Below are positions 34,839 to 44,458 of a stretch of DNA of 64,000 bases, piece after piece. Each line of letters opens with the position of its first letter. Within the stretch, counting starts at the first letter, position 1. Location of the stretch: NCBI RefSeq assembly GCF_900088825.1, contig NZ_LT592171.1, positions 1,018,237 through 1,082,236 on the forward strand. Reading direction: 5' to 3'. The DNA is from Thiomonas delicata. Its GTDB lineage: Bacteria; Pseudomonadota; Gammaproteobacteria; Burkholderiales; Burkholderiaceae_C. The translations under genes and the position numbers were made by a program. The notes beneath the pieces are model-generated. The model worked only from the letters and a program-made list of their open reading frames with translations. It was not told the origin of the DNA and ran no database searches.

Positions 34839-35494
34839 CGCCGCCTTACAAGGCTGTCTTGTTCGATCTGGATGGCACGCTTGCCGATACGGCGCCGGAT
34901 CTGGCCGCCGCCCTCAACCGGATGCGCCTGGAGCGGGGGATGGACGCATTGCCATTGGCGCAATTGCGTCCCATGGCTTCGCACGGCGCGCGGGGACTGA
35001 TCCAGGTGGGGTTCGAACGCTCGCCCGACGATCCCGAATACCCCGTGTTGCGCGACGAGTTCCTGCGCAACTATGCCAACTCCATCTGCGTGCACACGCG
35101 TTTGTTCCCGGGGGTCGGCGAAATCCTCGAGCACCTTGGCAGCCGTGCGCTGCCGTGGGGCATCGTGACCAACAAAGTTTCCAATCTGACGCTTCAATTG
35201 CTGGCAAACCTGCCCATGCCCGGCGTGCCGGCTTGCGTGGTCAGCGGCGACACGACAGCGCGGCCCAAGCCTTCGCCCGATCCGCTTTTGCATGCCGCAA
35301 CCCTGCTCGAGCTACCCGCGAGCGACTGCATCTACATCGGGGACGACCTGCGTGATATGCAGGCGGCGCATGCCGCCGGCATGGATGCGGCGGCAGCGGC
35401 GTACGGCTATTGCGGCCATCGGGAGCCCAGGCGGTGGGGCGCGCGTTACGTGCTCGACGAGCCTCTCGAGTTCTTGCAGCTCGGGCTGGTCTGA
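34835..35494 (+). CDS. gph: phosphoglycolate phosphatase
   Basis: 219 residues, a HAD phosphatase with an alpha-helical C1 cap. Motif I is [13 protein letters not shown] with D11 and D13, motif II is VTNK, motif III is the lysine in ARPKPSPDP, and motif IV is [11 protein letters not shown]. It removes 2-phosphoglycolate, from DNA repair or oxygenase chemistry. ATGA coupling to ubiG is common in proteobacteria. It converges on yccF with 11 bases between stops, spanned by a perfect hairpin. Confidence 0.94.
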   Translation: MTPPYKAVLFDLDGTLADTAPDLAAALNRMRLERGMDALPLAQLRPMASHGARGLIQVGFERSPDDPEYPVLRDEFLRNYANSICVHTRLFPGVGEILEHLGSRALPWGIVTNKVSNLTLQLLANLPMPGVPACVVSGDTTARPKPSPDPLLHAATLLELPASDCIYIGDDLRDMQAAHAAGMDAAAAAYGYCGHREPRRWGARYVLDEPLEFLQLGLV

Positions 35495-35509
35495 GTCCTG
35501 CTGACTCAG
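35491..35509. terminator. hairpin at the gph/yccF convergence
   Basis: CTGAGTC, five bases, GACTCAG, a perfect 7-base stem that covers both stop codons. There is no T run, so it is not a classic intrinsic terminator, but its placement suggests a role in separating the convergent transcripts. Confidence 0.3.
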
Positions 35510-35892
35510 GGCATGATGGGCACGATGTCCTTGCCGTAGGGCAGGAATGACAAGCCGGCCAGCTTGATGTGCTGCAAGGCGAACGGGATGCCGATGATGG
35601 TGATGGCGCAGAGCGCGGCCGAGAGCAAATGGCCAAGCGCCAGCCACCAGCCGAACAGCAGGGCCCAGACGAGATTGCCCAGGGCGCCGAAGGTCGCGGC
35701 CATGGCGCCGCCCGGCTTGTCGGCGATGCGCCTGCCGAAGGGCCAGAAACTGAAGGCCCCGATGCGAAACGCGGCAATCGCCCAAGGAATGCCGACGATG
35801 GATAACGCGCAGAGCAGCGCGGCAAGCCACCAAGCCAGCCCCATGTAGAGGCCGCCGAAAATCAACCAGACGATGTTGCCGATGAGACGCAT
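35506..35892 (-). CDS. yccF: YccF family inner membrane protein
   Basis: 128 residues with two repeats of a membrane-embedded unit: each has two hydrophobic helices and an I-x-G-I-P-W/F-A motif (IVGIPWAIAAF, IIGIPFALQHI) followed by a K/R-L-x2-L-x-F-x-P-F/Y-G stretch. This is the YccF/DUF307 pattern. Function is unknown. It is a single gene, 35 bases after the transporter ATPase in the same direction, so it may be either an independent unit or read through into from upstream. Confidence 0.9.
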   Translation of the reverse strand: MRLIGNIVWLIFGGLYMGLAWWLAALLCALSIVGIPWAIAAFRIGAFSFWPFGRRIADKPGGAMAATFGALGNLVWALLFGWWLALGHLLSAALCAITIIGIPFALQHIKLAGLSFLPYGKDIVPIMP

Positions 35893-35927
35893 GGGCCGGA
35901 TCTGCGAGAGTGTGGCGGTCCCCGAGT

Positions 35928-37058
35928 CTATCGTGCCGGCCGACGCTGCGGCGGGGCGGGATCCGGCGCGTCGTCGTCCTGGAGGATGTGCACGTCCTCC
36001 GCATGCAGATGCAGCGCCAGGCGCTCATCCGGCGTCAGTGTCCAGCCGCGCATTTGCCATGGCGGCGCATAAGCCAGCGCATCGAGATTCGGCCCGAAGC
36101 GGCCGCGCAACTGGATGGCGGTCGACAGGGGCATCGCGTCAAGCAGGCGTATCGGCAGGCGGCTGTATCCGGCCGGGGGGGGCTGCTGGCACGGTGCGGC
36201 GATCAGGTTGGCAGCGCGCACGCACACGCGCACGCGCATGCCCGCAAGCAACGGCATGCCGTTGTGCGGCCTCGCGGCGTCCACGAAACAGTTTGCGTCG
36301 TCCGGGCTCAGGCCGATGCGCACGAGCGTTTCGTCCGGATGCTCGTTCACAATCCCCGGCCAGATGTTTTCCACGCCGAGCAGGCGCGCCGTGCGCAGCC
36401 GGTTCGGGCGTTTGAAGACGTCCGCGGCGGGGCCGACTTGCAGCAATTCGCCGGCGTCCATCACGCCCACGAGTTGTCCCAGCGCCAGGGCGTCGGCAGG
36501 GTCGTGCGTGACCATGATCGACGGCGCCCGGCAGTCGCGCAGGTGGCGGGCGAGTTCATCGCGCAGCGCCGGGCGGGTTGCCGGGTCGATGGCGGAGAGC
36601 GGCTCGTCGAGCAGGACAAGGTCGGGCTCGCCGGCCAGCGCGCGGGCCAGCGCGACGCGTTGGCGCTCGCCACCACTGAGTTGACCCGGGCGGCGCAAAG
36701 CCAGGGCGCGCAAATCGAAACGATCCAGCAGCGCATCCAGGTTTTCGGCCGCGAGCCGGCCGAACTGCAGATTCTCGGCTACCGTGCGGTGGGGAAACAG
36801 GGCATCGGTTTGAAGCAGATACCCGATCCGGCGCTTTTCGGGGGGCTCCTCCGTGCAGTCGCGACCCGCCAGCCACACTGCGCCGGCCAGAGGGCGCAGG
36901 AAACCGGCTATGGTGTCGAGGAGGGTGGTCTTGCCGGCGCCATTGCCACCCAGAAGCGCCAGGGTCTGCCCCGGCAGCAGGCGCAGCGCGATGGGTTGGC
37001 TGCGATACCGACCTACGGCGGTGACGAGCCCCTGCAGCGCCAGTGCGTATGGCCCCAT
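35928..37058 (-). CDS. molybdate/tungstate-type ABC transporter ATPase
   Basis: 376 residues. Walker A is GGNGAGKTTLLD, the signature is QLSGGERQRVALARAL, Walker B is LVLLDEPLSAID and the switch is MVTHDP. Residues from about 240 form an extra C-terminal domain (ENIWPGIV, RVRVCVRAANL) resembling the TOBE/Mop fold of ModC and WtpC, which senses oxyanion. The ATG at 37058 was chosen because upstream residues overlap the permease gene and look like shadow. Together with the next two genes it forms an importer; the receptor sequence points to tungstate or molybdate. Confidence 0.88.
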   Translation of the reverse strand: MGPYALALQGLVTAVGRYRSQPIALRLLPGQTLALLGGNGAGKTTLLDTIAGFLRPLAGAVWLAGRDCTEEPPEKRRIGYLLQTDALFPHRTVAENLQFGRLAAENLDALLDRFDLRALALRRPGQLSGGERQRVALARALAGEPDLVLLDEPLSAIDPATRPALRDELARHLRDCRAPSIMVTHDPADALALGQLVGVMDAGELLQVGPAADVFKRPNRLRTARLLGVENIWPGIVNEHPDETLVRIGLSPDDANCFVDAARPHNGMPLLAGMRVRVCVRAANLIAAPCQQPPPAGYSRLPIRLLDAMPLSTAIQLRGRFGPNLDALAYAPPWQMRGWTLTPDERLALHLHAEDVHILQDDDAPDPAPPQRRPAR

Positions 37059-37077
37059 GGTCAGGGGCTGCGCAACG

Positions 37078-37878
37078 TCAGGCTTGGGCAACGCGTTCGA
37101 CGCGGCGTCCATAGGCCAGCAAGCGCAGCGCACAGAACAGACCGAGCACGATGGTCAGGAACAGGACGGAGGCCGCGACGGACTGGTTCAGGCCGGCCTG
37201 GAGGAAGAGTTCGTAGATTTTCACCGGTGCGCTCATCGGGTAGTAGGCCAGCAGGACCACGGCGGCAAACTCGCCGATGGCGCGGGCGAAGCACAAGGTC
37301 AGCCCCGTCATCACGCCTCGCCAGGCCAGCGGCAGGCTGACGCCGGTGAAAGTCGCCCACGGTCCGGCTCCAAGGCTGCGCGCGGCCTTCTCCAGGCGGG
37401 GATCGACGGCCTCGAATCCCACGCGCGCCGCGTTCACGGCGTAGGGCAGGCCCACATAGGCCATGGCGAGGACCACTCCGGCGAAAGTGCCCCAGAACGA
37501 CAGACCAAGGTGCGCGGCTGCAGGGCCGAGCCAGCCATGGCGCGAGAACACGAGCAGCAGCGCAATGCCCGCGATGGTGTGCGGCACGGTGAGCGGCAGG
37601 TCGACGATGGTTTCGATGGCGGTCTTGCCGCGGAACTGCTGCCGCGCCAGCAGATAGGCCAGCGGCACGCCAAACAGCATGGACAAGGCGGTGGACAGCG
37701 CCGCGCCCTCGAGGCTGACGAGGAAGGCGTCGCGAACGCCCACGTGCATGGCCGCTTCACGCAACTGCCCGAGGGAAGGGTGCAGCACGAGGGCCAACAG
37801 CGGCAGGGTGATGAAGGCCAGCACCAGGCAGGCGGCCAGCCAGAAGACCCAGAACATCAGGCCGCGCTGGGTGCGCAT
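37078..37878 (-). CDS. molybdate/tungstate-type ABC transporter permease
   Basis: 266 residues with about six membrane helices. It has the CysT/ModB/WtpB-family EAA loop (FEAVDPRLEKAARSLGAGPWATFTGVSLPLA) that docks on the ATPase, and DLPLTVPHTIAGIALLL near helix three. It moves the oxyanion delivered by the periplasmic receptor through the inner membrane. It lies between receptor and ATPase genes with 50 and 19 bases of spacing, so one operon. Gene order A-B-C is that of archaeal and bacterial wtp loci. Confidence 0.9.
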   Translation of the reverse strand: MRTQRGLMFWVFWLAACLVLAFITLPLLALVLHPSLGQLREAAMHVGVRDAFLVSLEGAALSTALSMLFGVPLAYLLARQQFRGKTAIETIVDLPLTVPHTIAGIALLLVFSRHGWLGPAAAHLGLSFWGTFAGVVLAMAYVGLPYAVNAARVGFEAVDPRLEKAARSLGAGPWATFTGVSLPLAWRGVMTGLTLCFARAIGEFAAVVLLAYYPMSAPVKIYELFLQAGLNQSVAASVLFLTIVLGLFCALRLLAYGRRVERVAQA

Positions 37879-37928
37879 CGTGGCTCAGACCGTGGCGTGG
37901 CAGATGTGATCAGAAGAGGCATGCGCCA

Positions 37929-38900
37929 TCACTGCCCCGGCCAGGGCACGGTGAGCTTGCGCAGGGCCTCCGGCATCTTGTCGGCATGCTGGGCGTAGGC
38001 GGGGTGCACCGGGGCAAAGCCGTTCTTCTCGATCAGGGCCTGGCCTTTCGGACCCAGAAGATAGGCAATGAACTCGGCAGCGAGTTTGGGGTGTGGCGCG
38101 CCCTTGGGGATCGTGAGCGCGTACACGATGGGCTTGCCCGGCAGCGATCCGTTGGCCGTATGGGCGACGGCCTTGGCGTAGCTCGCGGCGAATTTTGGAT
38201 CGCTCAGGTTGATTTGGGGGGGGAGCGGGATGTAGCGCAGGTGATGCTGCAGCGCGTCCGACCGATAGATGGCGAGATAGTCGATCTGGCCGAGTTGAAG
38301 CGCGGAGATCAGATCGGTTTCGGTGTCGCGGATATTGGTTTTGGGCGCGTTGGCCAGCACCTTCTGCGCCAGCTGCGGATCGTGGTAGTAGCCCGACGCC
38401 AGATCGAGCATTTGCAGGGTCTGGTAGCCGGACGGATCGGTGTCGGGGTTGGAGCGGCCGATTTGCACGCCAGGCTCGCTCAGCACCTTGTACCAGTTGC
38501 TCGCGTCGATCTTTGACGCGTCCTTGCTCTTCGGCGTGTAGACGAAGGTGATGGCATTGCGCAGGAAGCCGATCGACCAGTCCGCGGTGGCGGCTTGGCC
38601 TTGCTCGGCGTACATGTACTTCGGAATGACCGAGTAGTCGGCCACGGCCACCACGTCGGCCGGCATGTGCAACTGCGTAACCTGTTTGACCATTTTCACG
38701 CTGCCGCCAAATTGCGGCTGCACCGTCACGCCTGGGTGGTCCTTCTCGAAGCTGCGCGCCAACTCCGTGAAGGTCTTGCCCAGGGTTCCGGCGGCGAAGA
38801 CCGTGAGGGTTTCGGCTTGCGCCTGGGCGCCGCATGCGGCCAGGGCCACGGCGCTGAACGCAAGGGCGGCGAGGGGTTGATTCCAACGGTGGGCGCGCAT
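37929..38900 (-). CDS. wtpA: WtpA-like molybdate/tungstate-binding protein
   Basis: 323 residues. The signal sequence can be read as a lipoprotein signal (ALAAC) or a standard one cut after AQA. The mature protein follows the WtpA pattern: LTVFAAGTL, HPGVTVQPQFGGSVK, PADVVAVADYSVIPK, NWYKVL, NPDTDPSGY and the E-T-D-L-I-S-A-L-Q-x-G-Q-I-D-Y-L segment. WtpA of Pyrococcus binds tungstate very tightly in an octahedral site with carboxylates. The ATG at 38900 has AGGAG seven bases upstream. A mog gene lies 138 bases upstream on the same strand, fitting molybdenum/tungsten use. Confidence 0.85.
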   Translation of the reverse strand: MRAHRWNQPLAALAFSAVALAACGAQAQAETLTVFAAGTLGKTFTELARSFEKDHPGVTVQPQFGGSVKMVKQVTQLHMPADVVAVADYSVIPKYMYAEQGQAATADWSIGFLRNAITFVYTPKSKDASKIDASNWYKVLSEPGVQIGRSNPDTDPSGYQTLQMLDLASGYYHDPQLAQKVLANAPKTNIRDTETDLISALQLGQIDYLAIYRSDALQHHLRYIPLPPQINLSDPKFAASYAKAVAHTANGSLPGKPIVYALTIPKGAPHPKLAAEFIAYLLGPKGQALIEKNGFAPVHPAYAQHADKMPEALRKLTVPWPGQ

Positions 38901-39038
38901 GCGGAGTCTCCTTGTGGTGAGGCGGATCATTCTCAAGTTTTCGTCGCGATCGCGATTCGCGCCATGGATGCCACGGCGATGAACGTTTGCTGCATATCGT
39001 AGACCGAAATCGACCTGCCTACGTGCCTGCCGTCAAGC

Positions 39039-39642
<604 letters not shown>

Positions 39643-39662
<20 letters not shown>

Positions 39663-40203
39663 GGTCGGACGGGTCGAGGAAGGTCTTGAGATGTTGGTAG
39701 AGCGCCCTGTATTGGCGTGGCGGCTTGCCGGCGGCCTGCTCTGCGCGCGCGGCCCGCACCAGTTGGCGCAAGGAGAGGGCATCGGCGTGCGGGTGGTCGT
39801 GCAGGAACGCGGTCAGCGCCGCGTCGTCCTGCAGGAGCCGGGTGCGCCAGTCTTCGAGCGCATGCATGCGAGCCACCGCCTCGCGGCTTTCGCCGGTGGC
39901 ATCGGCCAGCGCCTGGCGCAGTGGCGCGGGATCAATCTTGCGCATGAGCTTGCCGATGTACTGGGCATGGCGCCTGCGGCCCTCGTGGGAGCGGATGCGC
40001 TGCATCTCGCGCAGGGCCTGGCGCAGGGGGTCGGGCGCGTCGAGCACGTCGATGCGGTGCGCGGGCAGGGCGGCAAGCTGCTCGCCGAGATCCTGCAAGG
40101 CTTGCATGTCGCGTTTGAGCTGGCTCTTGCTGGGCGGCAGGTCGGCAAGCGACCGGGCGTCGGCGTCATGCGGCGCGGCGGCAAGGTGGGAGGGGGATTT
40201 CAT
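39643..40203 (-). CDS. darP: ribosome biogenesis factor DarP (YjgA, DUF615)
   Basis: 186 residues, mostly helical and basic. The N-terminal PPSKSQLKRDMQALQDLGEQLAALP is the DUF615 hallmark, followed by REMQRIRSHEGRRRHAQYIGKLMRK and the C-terminal RQLVRAARAE...PRQYRALYQHLK. In E. coli DarP associates with late 50S precursors. It is divergent from pmbA with about 100 bases between the starts, the standard pmbA-yjgA-mog arrangement of Burkholderiales. Confidence 0.95.
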
Positions 40204-40305
40204 CGGCCCGTATTATCGTCCGCACCCCGGGTTCTCGGTTCGGAGCCCGGTTTGCCGCGGTTCCCGGGCGCTTATCTCCCTTCTCGATACGAATAAAGGT
40301 TCAAC

Positions 40306-41652
40306 GTGGGTCAATTCGCATACACCAAAACCCAATTCCAAGACCTCGCCGCTCTGGCGCTCAAGGAAGCGCGCCAGGCCGGCGCCAGCGACGCGGCCGT
40401 GGAGATTTCCGAGGGCCAGGGCCTGAGCGTCAACGTGCGCCGCGGCAAGATCGAGCAGGTCGAGCACAACACGGACAAGGGGCTGGACATCACGGTCTAC
40501 GCCGGTCAACGCAAGGGGCATGCCAGCACATCCGACTTCTCGCCCGAAGCCATACGCCGCACCGTGCTCGCCGCATTCGATATTGCCCGTTACACGGCCG
40601 AGGACGATTGCGCGGGTCTTCCCGAACCCGAACTGTTGGCCAAGTCGGCGCGTGATCCGCTTCTCTACCACCCCTGGGATGTGAGCGTGGAGGCCGCGGC
40701 CGAACTGGCGCGCCGGGCCGAGGACGCCGCTTTCGCCACGGATCCGCGCATCCGCAACAGCGAAGGCGCCAGCGTGTCGGCGCAGCATATGCACTTCGTG
40801 CTGGCGAATTCGCGAGGATTTTCGAACGGCTACGCCACGTCGCGCCACAGCCTGTCGTGCGTTCCGATCGCCGGCCGAGGCAACGACATGCAGCGCGACT
40901 ACTGGTACAGCAGCAAGCGCAGCGCGGATGATTTGGCTGCGCCGGAGGCGGTGGGGCGCTATGCGGCCGAACGTGCGCTGTCGCGTCTGCGCGCACGCAA
41001 GATGCCGACCGGGCAATACCCGGTGCTGTTCGAGGCGCCGCTCGCCGCCGGGCTGATCGGGTCGCTTGTGCATGCAGCCAGTGGCGGCACGCTGTATCGC
41101 AAGGCATCCTTCCTGGTCGACCATCTGGGCAAGCAGATCATGCCCGGCCACATCGACCTGCTGGAAGACCCCAAGGTGCCCGATGGCATGGGCACGGCGC
41201 CGTTCGACGACGAGGGCGTGCGCACGCGCGCGCGCCGCGTGGTCAGGGCAGGGCGGCTCGAAGGCTATTTCCTGTCCACCTATTCGGGCCGCAAGCTCGG
41301 CATGCCCACCACGGGCAACGCGGGCGGACCGCACAACCTCACGCTGAGCAGCCGGCTCACCCGCCCGGGGGACGACCTCCCGGCGATGTTGCGCAAGATG
41401 CATCGCGGCCTGTTCGTCATCGAACTCATGGGCCATGGCGTCAACTACGTCACCGGCGACTATTCCCGCGGGGTCATGGGCTTCTGGGTCGACGGCGGCG
41501 TCATCCAATACCCGGTGCAGGAAATCACCATCGCGGGAAATCTGCGCAGCATGCTGCTCGGCATGGCCGCCGTGGGCGCGGACGTGTACCAAAGCGGAAG
41601 CCGTTCGACCGGTTCGGTGCTGATCGACTCGATGACCGTGGCCGGTCATTGA
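40306..41652 (+). CDS. pmbA: metalloprotease PmbA (TldE)
   Basis: 448 residues, full PmbA length. It has the family segments VEISEGQGLSVNVRRGKIEQVEHN, GHASTSDFSPEAIRRTV, the R-R-V-V-R-A-G-R-L-E-G-Y-F-L-S-T-Y-S core and the C-terminal GVMGFWVDGGVIQYPVQEITIAGNL. PmbA pairs with TldD in a heterodimeric protease that trims unfolded peptides and matures some microcins; PmbA itself lacks the HExxxH zinc motif and none is seen here. The start is GTG at 40306; tldD is not in the window. Confidence 0.95.
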   Translation: MGQFAYTKTQFQDLAALALKEARQAGASDAAVEISEGQGLSVNVRRGKIEQVEHNTDKGLDITVYAGQRKGHASTSDFSPEAIRRTVLAAFDIARYTAEDDCAGLPEPELLAKSARDPLLYHPWDVSVEAAAELARRAEDAAFATDPRIRNSEGASVSAQHMHFVLANSRGFSNGYATSRHSLSCVPIAGRGNDMQRDYWYSSKRSADDLAAPEAVGRYAAERALSRLRARKMPTGQYPVLFEAPLAAGLIGSLVHAASGGTLYRKASFLVDHLGKQIMPGHIDLLEDPKVPDGMGTAPFDDEGVRTRARRVVRAGRLEGYFLSTYSGRKLGMPTTGNAGGPHNLTLSSRLTRPGDDLPAMLRKMHRGLFVIELMGHGVNYVTGDYSRGVMGFWVDGGVIQYPVQEITIAGNLRSMLLGMAAVGADVYQSGSRSTGSVLIDSMTVAGH

Positions 41653-41706
41653 GATGAACGCGCACCGCTGATCGCCATCGGCCGCCAGCGGTGCCCGGGA
41701 AACTCC

Positions 41707-41736
41707 TGTGGATCGCGTGTAACCAATATCTACAAT
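41707..41736 (+). promoter_or_regulatory. candidate promoter of the TRAP receptor gene
   Basis: TACAAT (41731-41736, five of six to consensus) in an AT-rich island, 80 bases before the dctP ATG. The -35 position (TGTGGA) is poor, so the call rests on the -10. Confidence 0.35.
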
Positions 41737-41815
41737 ACGTTTCAACCTGCACCGGATTCGACGCTGCTGGTGTCAAAGCAGGTTGCCATTTCACACAAAC
41801 ATCACGGGAGACCTC

Positions 41816-42895
41816 ATGAAACGTCGTTCATTCGTCAAAAATGCCGGCCTGGCCGGCATCCTCGCCGCTGGCGCCGCGCCAGCCGTCATGGCACAACAGG
41901 CCATCCGTTGGCGCCTGGCGTCGAGTTTTCCGAATTCCCTGGACACGATTTTCGGCGCGGCCCACGTGTTCGCGCAGAAGGTCAAGGAAGCCACGAACGG
42001 CAAGTTCGAGATTTCCGTGCATGCGGGCGGAGAACTGGTGCCGCCGTTCGGCGTGGTCGACGCCGTCCAGCAAGGCACGGTCGAATGCTGCCACACCGCG
42101 CCTTACTACTTCTTCGGCAAGGATCCGACCTTCGCTCTCGGCTGCGCCGTGCCCTTCGGCATGAACTCACGCCAGATGACCGCCTGGATGTACCAGGGCA
42201 ACGGCTTGAAGCTCATGCGCGAGTTCTATGCCGGTTACAACATCATCAGTTTCCCGATGGGCAACACGGGGGCGCAGATGGGCGGCTGGTTCCGCAAGCC
42301 CATCACGAGCCTGGCCGACATGAAAGGCCTGAAGATGCGAATCGGCGGCTTTGCCGGCAAGGTGATGGAGCGCATCGGCGTGATTCCGCAGAACATCCCG
42401 GGCGGCGATATCTATCCGTCCCTGGAAAAAGGCACGATCGACGCCGCGGAATGGGTCGGCCCCTACGACGACCTCAAACTGGGTTTCTACAAGGTGGCCA
42501 AGAACTACCTCTATCCCGGCTGGTGGGAAGGCGGCCCGGAACTCGACCTGTTCGTCAACACCAAGGCTTGGAACGCACTGCCTGCCGAATACAAGGCCGT
42601 GGTCGAGGTGGCCGCGTCGCATGCCCATGTGAACATGCAGGCGACTTACGATGCGAAGAACCCCGACGCGCTGCGCGAACTGGTCGGCAAGGGCACCAAA
42701 CTGCAGCCTTTTCCCAAGGCGGTCATGGAAGCGTCGTACAAGGCGGCAAGCGACATCTACGGCGAGTTGTCGGCATCCAATCCGAACTGGAGAAAGGTCT
42801 ATACCGACTGGGCCAAGTTCCGCAACGACGACATTCTCTGGTTCCGTGTCGCCGAAAACGAGTTCGACCGCTTCATGATGACGCGCAAGCTGTAA
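41816..42895 (+). CDS. dctP: TRAP transporter substrate-binding protein (DctP family)
   Basis: 359 residues. The leader MKRRSFVKNAGLAGILAAGAAPAVMAQQ carries a twin-arginine-like RRSFVK and a cleavage site after VMA. The mature part is a DctP-fold receptor: the arginine strand MKGLKMRIGGFAGKVMERIG, IPGGDIYPSLEKGTIDAAEWVGPYDD and the WWEGG stretch, which resemble 2-oxo acid and lactate binding receptors such as TakP. The ligand is inferred only. GGGAG precedes the ATG. No dctQ or dctM membrane gene is adjacent, so it is an orphan receptor whose partner lies elsewhere. A terminator follows. Confidence 0.9.
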   Translation: MKRRSFVKNAGLAGILAAGAAPAVMAQQAIRWRLASSFPNSLDTIFGAAHVFAQKVKEATNGKFEISVHAGGELVPPFGVVDAVQQGTVECCHTAPYYFFGKDPTFALGCAVPFGMNSRQMTAWMYQGNGLKLMREFYAGYNIISFPMGNTGAQMGGWFRKPITSLADMKGLKMRIGGFAGKVMERIGVIPQNIPGGDIYPSLEKGTIDAAEWVGPYDDLKLGFYKVAKNYLYPGWWEGGPELDLFVNTKAWNALPAEYKAVVEVAASHAHVNMQATYDAKNPDALRELVGKGTKLQPFPKAVMEASYKAASDIYGELSASNPNWRKVYTDWAKFRNDDILWFRVAENEFDRFMMTRKL

Positions 42896-42920
42896 AAACG
42901 CGGCCAGCGCGCACGACCCG

Positions 42921-42944
42921 AGCCGCCCCTGCGGGCGGCTTTTT
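42921..42944 (+). terminator. intrinsic terminator after dctP
   Basis: AGCCGCCC, four-base loop CTGC, GGGCGGCT, then TTTT, 26 bases after the dctP stop. The T run touches the folA stop codon on the other strand. It works only in the plus direction. Confidence 0.85.
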
Positions 42945-43474
42945 CATGCGGTTCGCACGCTGCGCTCGTAGAGGACGAAGTCGAACGCCGGAAGGTCGCC
43001 CTGGGCCGGATGCGGGTCGCGGCTGGCCTCGATGAAGTCGGCCCGGTTCCAGGCCGGGAAGCGCGCGTCGCCCTGCGGTTCGGCGTGGATTTCGGTCAGC
43101 CAGAGCTGTTGGGCCAGGGGCAGGGCTTCGGCGTAAATCTGCGCTCCGCCGACGACGAAGACCTCGGGGACGTCGGTGCACAGGGCCAGCGCTTCCTGCA
43201 GCGACCCGGCTGATTCGGCGCCGCGCGCGACATAACCCGGGTCGCGGCTGATGACGATGTTGCGCCGGCCAGGAAGCGGCCTGCCGATGGACTCCCAGGT
43301 CTTGCGGCCCATGAGGATGGGATGGCCCAGGGTGACGCGCTTGAAGTGGGCCAGATCGGCGGGAAGATGCCAGATCAGGCCGTTGCCGCGACCGATCACG
43401 CCGTTGCCGGCCACCGCGGCGATGACCGCGACGCGCGGCAGTGCTTGCTTCGCCTGGGTTTGCATTGCATTCAT
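42944..43474 (-). CDS. folA: dihydrofolate reductase
   Basis: 176 residues. It has the DHFR active site VAGNGVIGRGNGLIWHLPADLAHFKRVT, the MGRKTWESIGRPLPGRRNIVISR NADPH loop and VVGGAQIYAEAL. It regenerates tetrahydrofolate used up by ThyA; the two genes are 10 bases apart in the order thyA-folA. The start could be the ATG at 43474 or, three codons later, at 43465. Confidence 0.97.
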   Translation of the reverse strand: MNAMQTQAKQALPRVAVIAAVAGNGVIGRGNGLIWHLPADLAHFKRVTLGHPILMGRKTWESIGRPLPGRRNIVISRDPGYVARGAESAGSLQEALALCTDVPEVFVVGGAQIYAEALPLAQQLWLTEIHAEPQGDARFPAWNRADFIEASRDPHPAQGDLPAFDFVLYERSVRTA

Positions 43475-43484
43475 GGTGGAACCT

Positions 43485-44318
43485 TCAGACAGCCACGGGC
43501 GCCTTGATCGGCGCGTGATGCTGGTAGCCGGCGACTTCGATGTCGTCCAGGGTGTAGCTGAACAGGCTGTCCGGCCGGCGCTTGAAACGCAGCGTGGGCG
43601 CGGGATAGGGGGGGCGTGAGAGCTGCAGGCGCACCTGCTCGAAGTGATTGTGATAGATGTGGCAGTCGCCCCCGGTCCAGATGAAGTCGGCCACGTCCAT
43701 GTCGCATTGCTGCGCCACCATGTGGGTGAGCAGGGCGTAGCTGGCGATATTGAACGGCACGCCGAGGAACAGGTCGGCGCTGCGCTGGTAGAGCTGGCAA
43801 CTCAGCAGCGGCCGGCCGCCGGGTCTCGCGGGCGGGCCGACATAGAACTGGAACAGCAGGTGGCAAGGCGGCAGGGCCATCTGCTCGAGCTGGCCCACGT
43901 TCCAGGCGCTGACGATGTGGCGGCGCGAGTCGGGGTTGCGCTTGAGGCCGTCCAGCAGCAGGGCGATCTGGTCGATATGCCGCCCGTCCGGGGTCGGCCA
44001 GGCGCGCCATTGCACGCCGTAAACCGGCCCGAGTTCCCCGTCGGGGCGTGCCCATTCGTCCCAGATGGTCACGCCGTGCTCGCGCAGGAAGCCCACATTG
44101 CTGTCGCCGCGCAGGAACCACAGCAACTCGACGATGATGCTCTTGAGGTGCACCTTCTTGGTCGTGACGAGGGGGAAGCCCTGGCGCAGGTCGAAACGCA
44201 ACTGCGCGCCGAACACGCTGCGCGTTCCGGTGCCGGTGCGGTCGGCCTTGTCGGCCCCGTGGCTCAGGACTTGGCGCAGCAGGTCTTCGTAGGGACTCGG
44301 AATGATGGAACTGGACAT
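43485..44318 (-). CDS. thyA: thymidylate synthase
   Basis: 277 residues. The catalytic C152 lies in [14 protein letters not shown], with [18 protein letters not shown] at the N-terminus, the [26 protein letters not shown] nucleotide site, and a normal C-terminus (APIKAPVAV). It makes dTMP from dUMP with methylene-THF. It is somewhat longer than E. coli ThyA because of a short insertion around [10 protein letters not shown]. It is first in thyA-folA, divergent from the hydrolase-relA operon. Confidence 0.97.
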   Translation of the reverse strand: MSSSIIPSPYEDLLRQVLSHGADKADRTGTGTRSVFGAQLRFDLRQGFPLVTTKKVHLKSIIVELLWFLRGDSNVGFLREHGVTIWDEWARPDGELGPVYGVQWRAWPTPDGRHIDQIALLLDGLKRNPDSRRHIVSAWNVGQLEQMALPPCHLLFQFYVGPPARPGGRPLLSCQLYQRSADLFLGVPFNIASYALLTHMVAQQCDMDVADFIWTGGDCHIYHNHFEQVRLQLSRPPYPAPTLRFKRRPDSLFSYTLDDIEVAGYQHHAPIKAPVAV

Positions 44319-44458
44319 GATGGGCTGGTCGCCTCTGGAGCGCGCCGGTCATGCCGGCGCGCGGGTTCGACGGCGCGCGGATGCGCAAGCCATGCAGTGT
44401 ATTGATGTTGGGCGGGACGCGGCGCGGCGACCTAAGATCAGACCTCGCCAACCCCACG

